64,000 nt of DNA. It comes from Desarmillaria ectypa (Eukaryota > Basidiomycota > Agaricomycetes > Agaricales > Physalacriaceae). Below are positions 1 to 10,065 of this stretch, piece after piece. Positions within the stretch are counted from its first letter, which is position 1. The number at the start of each line of letters is the position of its first letter. Both the position numbers and the translations under genes were made by a program. Below the pieces are notes generated by a model. It worked only from the letters and a program-made list of their open reading frames with translations. It did no database searches and was not told the origin of the DNA. The stretch lies in contig JAUDYN010000007.1 of NCBI GenBank assembly GCA_030407005.1, positions 2,480,001-2,544,000 on the forward strand, written 5' to 3'.

Positions 1-1244
1 AAGAAGCGGAAACATTTGCAAGAAACGAACGACTGCGGCGCCAGAGGGAGCGTGGAACCTCACGTACACCTCAGAGCCAACTCTCGCTAGATCTTACTTC
101 TCACGTAACTCCTTCCCCTTCGTCCATTCCTCCTCGCGATGGCCCCCCTACTCCTCGAAGAGCCCAGGGAGGTAAAGTATCGGCAGCGTCATCGGGAGGC
201 TCCCTGACTTATCGTAGAAGCCAGGTTTCTCCGAGGATCGATCTCCATCCTCCCTCTTTGTCTTCAGGATGCTCCTCGAATGGCATCGAACCCTCGGCAC
301 TCATCGTCCCCGAGCATCATGACATCAATATGCAGACTTTCTTTAAGCAGGTTGCTGATCATATCACTGTGCTTTATTCTCGGACAGAGGGATCCCAGTC
401 TCCAGCAACTATAACATCCCCTAATCTTGCTCTTATGCGTGATATCATAGGAGATCGAACGATGCGCATGGATCCTCCGATAGCATCTCGGTTGTCGCCT
501 TCACACCAGCAAAATGCTGCCTCTCTGTCACCGGCGGCTCCCATTACTCAGCCATTATCTGTTACTCGAAGACAGCGTCCTGCACGCCCTACCGTCACGA
601 TTGTCGACAAGGAGAACATCAATGGCACAGCTATTCCTATTCATACAAGCCTCGTTCTCAAACCATCCGAGGAGTGTCGAGTGGGGGCCAACGACAAGCG
701 AGTGAAAATCGTGGATCATCGCGACGACAAGGAACGAACCAAACTGCGGAAAAGAAAAGCTGCCCCATTATCCCCTGCCAATTCCATTGGCACTCCAAAC
801 TCCCCTGTTCCCTCGTCGCCCCGTACAAAATGGCTCGCGAACGTTTTCAAGTTCAGACACTCGGCCTTCATTCTGCAATCGACGCACGACATGAAGACAA
901 CGCAGAATGAGTGCCGGAGGCTACTGATGGCCATGGATGTTCGCGTCGTTCTCGTGGATTCTGAGCACCTTGGCCTACTGAAGTGTCGGCTGGACGCGTT
1001 GAAGGATCCTAGCGGAGTTATGGGAGTGCTCAAGCCCGTCAAGTTTAGGGTTGAGGTCGATTCGGAGGTTCAGGCGACTTTGACACTGGTTATGGTACAG
1101 GAAAAGGGGTCGACAGAGAGCTTCAAGGATATCTACAGGCGGCTGAGAAGAGACTGGGTGTTTGATGTTGTTGGAAGTCGAACGCCAGACCAAGTTGCTT
1201 GGAATCCCGTAGGCGAGAGGTTTGTCCCGACTATCACTATATAA
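1..1244 (+). CDS. C-terminal part of a KIN4-like Ser/Thr protein kinase (5' end outside window)
   Basis: The reading frame is open from base 3 to the stop at 1242-1244, so the left edge cuts the gene and the kinase domain lies outside. What remains is a long Ser/Pro-rich linker (about residues 1-270 of the visible 413) with a basic patch RKRKAAPLSP, then a compact C-terminal domain with NECRRLLMAM, LGLLKCRLD and FKDIYRRLRRDW. That pattern resembles the KA1-like tail of fungal CAMKL/KIN4 kinases, which usually binds acidic membrane lipids or restrains the kinase domain. The family call rests on memory of the tail motifs; no catalytic residues are visible. A different CAMKL kinase remains possible. 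The 3' flank (1245-1532) shows no other gene and must hold the ARPC2 promoter. Confidence 0.6.
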   Translation, partial: EAETFARNERLRRQRERGTSRTPQSQLSLDLTSHVTPSPSSIPPRDGPPTPRRAQGGKVSAASSGGSLTYRRSQVSPRIDLHPPSLSSGCSSNGIEPSALIVPEHHDINMQTFFKQVADHITVLYSRTEGSQSPATITSPNLALMRDIIGDRTMRMDPPIASRLSPSHQQNAASLSPAAPITQPLSVTRRQRPARPTVTIVDKENINGTAIPIHTSLVLKPSEECRVGANDKRVKIVDHRDDKERTKLRKRKAAPLSPANSIGTPNSPVPSSPRTKWLANVFKFRHSAFILQSTHDMKTTQNECRRLLMAMDVRVVLVDSEHLGLLKCRLDALKDPSGVMGVLKPVKFRVEVDSEVQATLTLVMVQEKGSTESFKDIYRRLRRDWVFDVVGSRTPDQVAWNPVGERFVPTITI

Positions 1245-1532
1245 AGAACTTTTGTATGTGTACTATCCCCGTGTATCATCATTCAGCTAGACATACCATA
1301 ACATGTAAAATAGGAAACTTCAGAACAACTTATTTCCGCTGGAGCAATTGTCTACTCTGGTATCTCGGCAAATGCCGCCCACAGCTACCGGAACAGACTG
1401 CGTACTGTACATCGTATCCCATTCATCGCCTAACGAGTGCCCTGCGCTGAACGTACTGCTCTTTGCATAGGTCCGTAATTAACAGCAGTCTCATTATACG
1501 CGCATGTATCTCATTGGAAACCCTAGACAAGC

Positions 1533-2711
1533 ATGATTCTGCTCGAAGTAATGTACTGTACTACCTCCAATGCTTGACTACTGACGACAGCATAGCCGCA
1601 TAATGTTATCATCCAACAAACACTCGGGGAAAAACTCATAAAGTACGACGTGCCATCGTTATGCCACTGCTATGTTTACCGTTCATCTTCAGACCCTCTT
1701 CGCTCGATGTACAGTTTGTTGACTACGACGGTGTCCGGTTCCATCTATCCACACCAGAGAAGAAGACACTTCTTCTTTTGTCGATGCATATCCGATGTTG
1801 GGCTGAACTTGTTCAATATGGGGCGTTAGATGTGCTGAAGCGCGAGTATGGATCTTTGTTGAAGGGCGAGGCTGAGTCGGAGTATCATGTCAGTCTCGAG
1901 ATTGACCTGGAGCAGGCCCCAACCGGCGCAGGTACGACCTTTCTAGCTTTTATTCTCTCTCCCTTTGGCTAATAAGTGCATATATAGAGGACCGTGAAGC
2001 ATTTATCACTTCCATGTCCCTGTTGAAACGCAATGCTCTCGCCGCTCCCTTTGAACTCGCTTTCAAGTCTCAAAAGCAACTGGAGAGTACTGGTACGGGC
2101 CAGGGTGAACTGATGCAGATTCATTATCGTGACGAAGAGGGCATCTATGTGCAATCGTCGCCTGATCGTGTAACCGTTATATTCTCAACCGTGTTCAACG
2201 ATGAGACCGATCGTATCTATGGCAAAGTTTTCCTCCAGGTGCGCTACACATGCCAATTATTGTGTTCTATTAGCTGAGCGCACAAAGGAATTCGTCGACG
2301 CTCGTCGTCTCCCAGCGATTCAAAATGCACCTCAGGTCCTCTATTCTAGTCGGGACCCTCCTCTTGAAATTCGTCATTTGGGAAATCTACGCAACACAGA
2401 GGACATGGGATATGTAACATTTGTGCTGTTCCCTCGACACTTTTCAAACCCTACTGTGGCGGCGACGACGATCTCTCACATTCAACTCTTCCGAGACTAT
2501 CTGCACTATCACATCAAGTGTTCCAAGGCGTATATGCACTCGCGAATGAGGCATCGTGTAGCAGAGTTTCAGAAAGTTTTGAACAGGGCCAGACCAGAAG
2601 TCGCCCCCTCAGGAGAGCGGAAGACTGTTAGGTTTGTGTTTCTTATTCAGCTTGAGATTCTATGCTCCCTGACCTACATTCTTCAGCGGCAAAACTATGA
2701 TAAGCAGGTGA
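1533..2711 (+). CDS. ARPC2: Arp2/3 complex subunit 2 (p34-Arc)
   Basis: Core subunit of the Arp2/3 complex, which nucleates branched actin at endocytic patches. Proposed exons are 1533-1547, 1596-1657, 1693-1931, 1988-2238, 2288-2631 and 2687-2711, giving 311 residues, a normal length for the family. The first exon encodes only MILLE, the usual family N-terminus; the next supplies HNVIIQQTLGEKL and the third FVDYDGVRFHLSTPEKK. Later hallmarks are TDRIYGKVFLQ joined to EFVDARRL, and NAPQVLYSSRDPPLE. The C-terminus reads RKTVSGKTMISR. A start at the ATG at 1661 would begin inside an intron and lose the conserved N-terminus. The intron 1658-1692 is only 35 nt. All junctions keep frame (936 nt total). 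Confidence 0.93.
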
Positions 2712-3067
2712 AGATTGGTGATGTAGAATGCTCTGTACAATATGATACGATAGCTGGACGGATCCTTGTTAACAGTATCGAGTAATACGATATTTCTAAA
2801 TCGTCTGATTTCTCTTGCATCAGAAAGCTGTGGTTTTATATAATTCTTATCAGGAACTTCTATAACTTTAAGTATCTTCCGATTTGCTCAATATTTTAGG
2901 TACCTGGCTCGCTGCCTCCTGATCGCCATCACCTTAAGCAATGACCATCATCAGCTGGTGGAAAGAAATACTTCCCTTGCTACCTCGTTTGGTCAGGTGC
3001 TGTCAGGTGCTGCCTTCCCTTGATGCATGAGGCAGGCCACCCACTCTCTTGTAACACGACCATAGAC
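2712..3067. other. Intergenic: ARPC2 3' flank and promoter of the next gene
   Basis: No coding pattern was seen on either strand. A short direct duplication, GTCAGGTGCT twice in a row near 2992-3012, is the only local structure noted. Confidence 0.5.
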
Positions 3068-3955
3068 ATGGACGCGTCATCCGTCAGCGACGATTTTTCC
3101 GACTACGATGTCATTTCCAACTCTGGCTTGGATTCGAGCCTTGCGGATCTATCTCTAGCAATGTCGGAGCCACCTCCGACCCAGGAGGCACGAGATCGCT
3201 TCGACACTGCTATCTTGTCCCCGGAGGATATCCAGAAATGGACGCGAGAATCTGAGGGCAGGACAAAGCAGATCAGCAGATCAGCAGATCAGCACACCGT
3301 CAGAGTCTATGTCGACGGCGTGTTCGATATCTTTGGCGTCGGGTGCGTATCTCTTGCCTTTGACGGTATAGCTCAAGCTAATACTCACCTGTCAGCCATG
3401 CGCTGCAGCTTCGTCAGGCAAAGCTTGCATTCCCCACGGTGCATCTCGTTGTCGGCGTCTTTTCCGACGAGCTGTGCAGCTCTTATGGATCGCCAGCAAT
3501 TTTCCCACACGTCGAGAGGTGCGAGGTTGTAAGACATTGTCGATGGGTCGACGAGGTCATTAGAGATGCACCGTGGCGGGTCGACGAGCAGTTCTTGTCG
3601 AGGAGAAGAATCGACTACATCGCTATCGATGAAGGCATCACCGTGGATCCCAAGTACGACACCGTTCGAGTGAAGGGATACGACGAAGTCAAAAAATTAG
3701 GTGAGTGTTGCGCGCGAGGTCTTACAAGCAATACTAATGTCAAATCTAGGGAAAGTCATTCTCACAAGGAGAACTCATGGCTTAACTGCCCATCCTGTCT
3801 CGAAATCATTGTCGACGCCAGGTCCGCCGACACATATTCCGGTACAACCAGCGAGTCTATTATCCTTGCCTACACCGACGGCTGAGAAACTGGACGACCA
3901 TGACGGCGAGCCTCTTTCAATGCCGATAGTTGACCTGTATGCCACCGGAATCTAG
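3068..3955 (+). CDS. Choline-phosphate cytidylyltransferase-like protein with altered HxGH motif
   Basis: Exons 3068-3342, 3396-3700 and 3750-3955 give 261 residues. The middle matches the CTP:phosphocholine cytidylyltransferase fold: VRVYVDGVFDIF, HALQLRQAKLAFP, VGVFSDELC, FPHVERCEVVRHCRWVDE, IDYIAIDEG and VRVKGYDEVKKLG. True enzymes (PCT1) have HxGH right after DGVYDLF and an RTEGISTS signature. Here the exon 1-2 junction reads GVGHA, so the first catalytic His is Gly, and the signature position reads RTHGLTAHP. The C-terminus is short and lacks the long amphipathic membrane-binding helix region. I infer a non-catalytic or altered paralog rather than the housekeeping enzyme. The start at 3068 (MDASSVSDDF) is chosen over an in-frame ATG at 3023 because the acidic SDDFSDYDVIS start looks like the natural N-terminus. 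Confidence 0.8.
3269..3292 (+). repeat. Three tandem copies of an 8-bp unit inside a CDS
   Basis: AGATCAGC is repeated three times in the N-terminal coding part of the cytidylyltransferase-like gene. The unit is not a multiple of three, so gain or loss of one copy would shift the frame ahead of the nucleotidyltransferase fold. Confidence 0.85.
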
Positions 3956-5263
3956 TTATTCGTGCTGTAAATTAATTTCCTTTTAGAATGGATCCATTTG
4001 CATAACCAGAACCGATACATCTGTAACAATACAATTATGCCACACACCTTGTAACTAGTCTCTAGTGGACAGACTACGATACAGACCTGTTGATATCTAG
4101 GAAGGAGGGACAGTTTGTATGTAGTTTGTTGCTTATGTATCTCTATAGTGGCGGTTTCATGCCGATCCTCGATTCTTTCTTTTTGAAACTGGTTGTTTCT
4201 GATAGGAATACCACATTTTAGAAGGTGGGTTTGACTACAGAAACTGTGCTTGTCGTGGCTTTGGACGCTGTGGATTATCCGGATTTCCGATATCGAGACT
4301 GCTGTTTTGCAGCACTCAATGGCCTCACTATCATCCGCTTTTTATAAGAATGTTTGTCGGTGGTTGCTAATTTTTTTCGCCTGGACGCAAAGTGGATCTA
4401 CGACCATCAATGGCTGGTTTGTGGTCGAAGACGCTGCCCTTGATGCTCCCAAATTGGAAGCAATTTTGTGCGGTTTAACATCAAAGAATTTAGAGGATGG
4501 CTTTAAGGGTTTGACGGTACCTCATGCCATACATAATGGCATACCTGCTAAATTTTTTATTCTTCCCAGTTGTCCGCCAGCCAGAGCGCATAATGATCAA
4601 TGGGGGTCTTACGATGCATGTAGAGAGCATTTGCGATTGTGAAGGATCAGTCAATACTAGCTAGAGCCCACTCAAACACAGACAGACCAGAATGTCCGCC
4701 TTCAAAAGAGAAACCGTGATGCATGTCACTATAATCTCAGGAAAAGCTCAAACAGAGCAACGAGCACATCTATCCAAGACAATGAGCATCGTCAAGAAGG
4801 AAAGAAACATGAAACCATCAGCAAGCCTATGCACCAAACGAAAGTACATCATTTATTCCGGCTCTCCTACATGATCAGTCCACGACGCGTTGACAGCGCT
4901 AATATTTCTCTGAATCTTGCATAAATTTCTGCTTTTATAATTCTCTCATGGCAAATGGCAGTCTTTTCTTTTCGCGGCATACAAGTTTTCTTCGATATTA
5001 CGCCCAAACTCGGATGATAACTGGTCCGCAGAGAAAAGGCCTTTGCCGCTTTCCACGAGTCGTACTACTCGCATCCTGCATTCTACTAATAACATATAGT
5101 ACACGCATACCAGATACCCCGGCTTTTGACCAACCAAATTGTCAATAAGTAGCAATTCCTCTCGCCGGTAGTGATGGGAAAGGACCAACGGCCATAGCAG
5201 AGGGGCCGCGGTTAAAACAGGACTACTCTGTAACACCCTTTTAACTATGTTGTCCCTGCTTCA
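3956..5263. other. Intergenic region, 1.3 kb, no supported gene
   Basis: This lies between the converging cytidylyltransferase-like and ZAP1-like genes. Open frames such as 4250-4642 (+) start at a non-ATG codon and show no family motif or splice pattern. I see 3' flanks and nothing else I can name. Confidence 0.45.
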
Positions 5264-6985
5264 TTATCTCTCTACCTGCTTTTTTCTGTGAACACTCATA
5301 TGCCTCGTCAATTGATCAGGCCGAGCAAAGCACTTGTGGCAACCAGGTTCCGTACACGGATAAGGGCGTGCGCCAGTGTGCGTACGGAGCTGCGTTGTTT
5401 CAAGTTAATTACGTTTTAAGAACAGTGGAACGACGTACATGCTTTGAGAGATTTGATGACTCCGTAAAAGCGCTAGCGGTATGAGAATCAGCTAACTATT
5501 ATGTGATAGAAGATGAACGACATACCGCTCGCAGTAAGTACACTTGAAGGGCTTATGCCCATTATGTGTACGTTTATGTATTGTCAACGCTCCAGCAATA
5601 GCAAAAGACTTGCCGCACCCGGGATGATCACACGAATACGGCTCTAACAGATGACATGAGATGATGTAGCATAACTGACGCTAAACAGCTTACTCTCTTG
5701 GGTATGTCGCCGCATATGTTGCTGTAATGTCGCGGCCTCCGAAAAGTTCTGATGACAGATCTTACATTGAAACGGTCGATGGCCTGTATGGGACTGCAGA
5801 TGCCGGCATATTTTCTGCTTGCTGCTGAACCCTTGCTCGCCATGTCGAGCGCAGTCGTTCCAGTGGCAGTCATAATGAGCCTTGCCCGATCCGACATGCT
5901 CAGATGCGAGATGAACGGTGAGATCGTCACAGGTGGAGAAGGATTTTCCACATCCCTGCCAGTGGCAGATGTGCTGCGTTTCGGAGCATTTATGGTCCGA
6001 GGTCGTGGGTGGAGGTAGAGGAGTGAGCAACCCAAAGTCCATTGGAGCGGGGGCCGGTGTTAGAGGTGAAGAGGAAGAGGATACGACGGACTATATGGCA
6101 GTTAATACAGCATATAAAATAGAAGACATGAACGAACCTCTATAGATGTCGGCCACATCAGATGGTCCTGGAAGAGGTGGTTTGCTAGAACGTCTAATGA
6201 AAGTTCGGGTTGCTGTGAGAGCTGTTCATGACAATCTCCCCACTGACAAGGTGCAGATGGAGGCATTGGAGAAGATAGACTAAGGTGCTCGAGATTGACA
6301 TGCTCTACGAGCTGCTCCATGGCGTGAAAACGAGCATGGCAATCGCCCCACATACAGGACAGCGGTGGAAGTGACGAGGGCTGGCAAGATGCCAAGTCCA
6401 TAAACGATGAGGTACCTGATTCAGGCGGAGTGGAAGAATTATGAGTCGGGAAATTAGGAGGGGGCTGCATATCGAGAAACGGCGACGGTGACGCTGAGGA
6501 CGATGATGAGCCGCTAGAAAATGCATTCCTGGGTGTTCCATTGCAATTACATAGGCCATCGAAAGTTGGCTCCCAGGTAGACTGGTGCTGGGCTTTGGGG
6601 TCTGAAAAATAGGAATGGAAGTCGGTGCAACACTGGAGCTGCAACAGAGTCAGCACAGACAACACGACGAGACGCATACACATACGAATTCATCGAGACC
6701 ACTGCAGTCCGGACAGTTGGTGGCCCCGTCGCAAATAAAATCACAATGATCGCTCTCGTCGCAGGTCAGGGAAGCGCTGCCATGTGTGAGGTCGTTACAG
6801 GTAACTACGACACACTGATCTGTACACTGGGAGGTCATTTCAAGGCTCCTTTGTGCGCAGACATCCTCTGAGCATTCTTGAAAACAGTGAACACAGGTCT
6901 GATCTGATTGCATGAATCCAGATAGGTCTTTTCGCAACGAAGGAGAGGGATCAAAATCGAACGCCACATTCGGGTTGTTTGACAT
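5264..6985 (-). CDS. ZAP1: ZAP1-like C2H2 zinc-finger transcription factor
   Basis: Six exons on the minus strand (6985-6686, 6638-6138, 6090-5694, 5643-5526, 5472-5439, 5389-5264) encode 491 residues. The N-terminus (about residues 30-98) is Cys-rich, with a dozen cysteines. Eight C2H2 or C2H2-like fingers follow: [70 protein letters not shown] and [10 protein letters not shown]. The last four are joined by [16 protein letters not shown] and HTGARPYP linkers, so they form the DNA-binding block. CxWGDC/CxWxGC finger pairs followed by a classical array are typical of zinc-responsive ZAP1, where early fingers sense Zn2+. I infer a zinc-homeostasis regulator in the nucleus. Another multi-finger factor is the alternative. 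Confidence 0.8.
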
Positions 6986-7486
6986 GACAGTCCTCGGACT
7001 TGGAATCCGGATAGATATGGTTATCGGAAAAATAAAATAAAAAGGATATCGGATGGACGACGGAGGAGATGGTGGTAGTGGTAGGAAGCCAAGTCCGGAA
7101 TGAATTGAGGCTGGCGCGAATTCGTAGTGCTACTGGGTGACTGTGAGGGTACCCATCGGGACTGATGAGGTAATGTTCTGACGGGCCGACCGCTCGGCAC
7201 GGAGGCAACGCTAACGCCACCTTAATGTGCCTTTAGCCACAACACCATTACTAACAACAGAGGCGCAGAATCCGTACTCTACGATATATACTGCTGCATA
7301 TTCGGAATCTCTGTTGTGGCGGTAAGAAGTATCAACCGACCGCCACAGTTCCAAATTTTATTCAAATCAAGCACCGAACCTCCTTGTGGTTAACGGTCAT
7401 GGATTACCCGACGCCAAGCACCCTGACGCGCCACATGGCGGGTCTGTTCTGTGGGTGGTAACGAATATTCAAGCCATCGTTATTCA
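6986..7486. other. Intergenic region: upstream flank of the ZAP1-like gene
   Basis: No coding pattern found. The likely ZAP1-like promoter lies here; I could not confidently place a zinc-response element. Confidence 0.4.
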
Positions 7487-9530
7487 TCAAAAATCCGCTC
7501 CATCACTATTTAGGATGAGTTTGATGAATAAGTGAACTTCCTCAATGATAAATTCTCCACGAACAGCCGCAAATAGACTATTTAACCATAGTATATCTGC
7601 CAATCGATAGAACATACCTTCATCGACTGTGCACGCCATTGTACAGGTTATCTGTACCGCCACGGTGCGAATACCTGAAAATATGTCTAGTCAAGTAGAA
7701 TCGCGTATCTGTAGGCCGAAGTTGTCAGAAGACTGGAGCGTCGCTTTGATGGTCCAAGAAAGCATTCCATACGGCCCCTTAAGATCTACAGGAGACACGG
7801 GGACGGTTGTAATGCGGAACCAAAGGCATCCGACAACACCATTCTCCCACCCTCCACGCCACTGATATTCAGCGTCTTTTCGAAAGCATCGACGGATAGA
7901 TTATACTCAGTGGCTATGGGCGTAAGGAGCTCGATAATATGCTGCTGTACTTCCTCAGTAGAACTGGAAGGAAATGAGTTAGTCAACCTATGTTCCTCAA
8001 TTCTGTGGTTAATGACTGCGGACGCCTTCTTAGGAAGAGCATTGACTTCAGCGCCACCCTGTATCAGGTCTACCACCTGGGTAGTCTTCAGCATCACACC
8101 AACTATCGGATTTAATGCAATCATCGCTCTCTTGAATTCGTCTAATGCCTGATCATCGGTCAGAGCCTTCCTAGCTAGGACCCTCAATAAGGGAGTAAAT
8201 TTCGGGTCCTAAGTAGCAGCGCATTGTGCGTTCGCAAACCCGGTTCCTGAAAGCAAGAACTCAGGCTGAAATGCATTCTTCTCGATTTCCACAATCATCA
8301 GTGACAGAATACCAATGCTTTGGTATTCGGGTTCAATCCTGGTCGTGGGGTATGAGGCCATCGACGTGCCGTATGAGCAGGTGGTATACTGGAATGCCCT
8401 CCCGGTGTGAAGACTTCAATCAACACGTCGAAGTAGCCCTTTTCTGATACACCGGGAAGAGTAGGGATTACGGCGTCCTTAAGCCCTCTATGAGGCAGCA
8501 GCTCCTTTAGTTAGAAGAGTAGAGATCGAGGGGCAGCAGCACCCCCTTCGTCTACCAGCATTGCAAACCTATCCGGCCCATAAGTCGATTTTAGATGAAC
8601 TGCCAGACTGCCAGCACCCCGGACAAGTACATGAGGATTGTGGATCCGACCACCGGAAAAATTGGCCAGCCTCGGTGCCGGAAGCCTCTTCGTCTATGCC
8701 AGAAGCAAACACGACCGTGCGTTGCGGCTTGAACCCGGCGGCAAGGTGTTCAACTGCAATCCTATCTTGAAAATCAGTCAGGGATTTCCGCCAACTTTAA
8801 TAGAACTTGCAGCTGAGAAATAAGATCGCCTTTGTCATCCGCACACCCTCGTCTCCATATCCAAGTACCTGATGTTAGGATTGCTGGATCATTCTAGGTG
8901 GGGCCGTCAAAAGGTCTTGAATATGGAGATGAGTCCACTGGCTATAGTCGTGGGATCAACAGGAACAACATCTAAAGAACAGGTTGAATTTCCCAGTGTC
9001 AAATGCTCTACTAGAAACATGGTTGCCTTGATGTGCGGTGATTAGAATGGGTTTGAGGTGGCCTTGTGACCCTTGCCAGTGAAGTACTGAAGAGTACGTG
9101 TTTATCTTGGCAACATGCAAAGTGCCATACCTATTTCAACCCTTCAATGAGTCCATAAAAGGAGGATTATGACACGGACACTCTGGGAAATGATCGCTCG
9201 GGGTACTCATGGAGTTCACTAAAAATGTCCCAGAGTTCATCATGACCCACGAGAAGCAAGTCGTCGTATGACTTCGTACTATATCACTGGATTAGTATAC
9301 GTTTAGACGCGTCCCATCAGTGGCGACTCACTGGACGCATACGGGGCCACCCAGCAGTTTGTATGCTTCGAGCTTGAATGTGTCGGACCGATATAACGAA
9401 TCGAGATAGCGTCCACATCGGTATGTGCTTTCGGGAACAAGGGAGAAATCTGAGGGCATCTGACAGAGGTTTCACTTGGGGCCACCACGGTCAAGTCTAT
9501 TTCGGTGAGATCTGGTCCCATTACATCCCG
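7487..9530 (-). pseudogene. Decayed Gly-X carboxypeptidase (peptidase family M20, carboxypeptidase S type)
   Basis: Read right to left, pieces of a vacuolar carboxypeptidase S-like enzyme appear in the right order but different frames. They are an N-terminal CPQISPLFPKAHTDVD (about 9460), DVVPVDPTTIA (about 8975), FKPQRTVVFASGIDEEASG (about 8710, the catalytic-Glu region), AMLVDEGG (about 8560), GVSEKGYFDV then TPGGHSSIPPAHT (about 8440-8370), VVDLIQGGAEVNALPKKASA (about 8060), LSDAFGSALQPS (about 7810), HIFRYSHRGG (about 7670) and the end AVRGEFIIEEVHLFIKLI at 7487-7560. In-frame stops and frameshifts separate them; one is an apparent single-base loss in a C run near 7798-7803. The family cleaves peptides with a C-terminal Gly-X. 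The gene cannot make the enzyme as it stands. Confidence 0.85.
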
Positions 9531-10065
9531 AGGCTAGTAGAGCATCGTGTAAGAGCCCCATCCGATAATTACTGCTCCTATAATATACCGAGATTCCAGG
9601 AGCTCCTTCAGGGTACCAAATGCACGACATTTTTCTCCGACATGAGCGGCTAGCCGGCCCGGACCATGGCAGAAAAGGTTGAAGACTCGGACCAAACTCA
9701 GACTCTATCCATGGTATGAGCCGGAATGAACGAGATTGACTACGTATAGTCCCATTGCCATCTTCCCTGAATCCTCTGTCATACTACTGTCGTAATCTTC
9801 ACGTTCGCCTCAACTTAAAGATTAATACGACCATCAAGCCCAATACTTAATCTGAACTGTGCAATGCAGACCTGTAATCAGATGCAGTAGGAGGGGTAAA
9901 CTTATGAAACAGCGAACGAGGAACACCAAAGACTCATCACCGAATAGTTGCCCCTGTATTATCAAAATTTGACAAGGGCAAGAGATAGCAGTGGGAAAAG
10001 GAACCTTCTGATATGCATGGACAACAATAGTAGTACAATATGGTCAAAACGTCGTACAGGTACAA
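9531..10065. other. Intergenic region, no gene seen
   Basis: This lies between the carboxypeptidase relic and the 3' end of the decayed RdRP copy. No coding or repeat signal was recognised. Confidence 0.4.

Noticed and set aside
716..1193. Minus-strand frames opposite the kinase tail
   Set aside because: Shadow frames of the coding plus strand, without motifs.
1661..1972. ARPC2 starting at ATG 1661
   Set aside because: This start lies in intron sequence; the MILLE exon at 1533 and the exon at 1596 restore the family N-terminus in frame.
4250..4642. 130-residue plus-strand frame
   Set aside because: Non-ATG start, no motif, no splice context.
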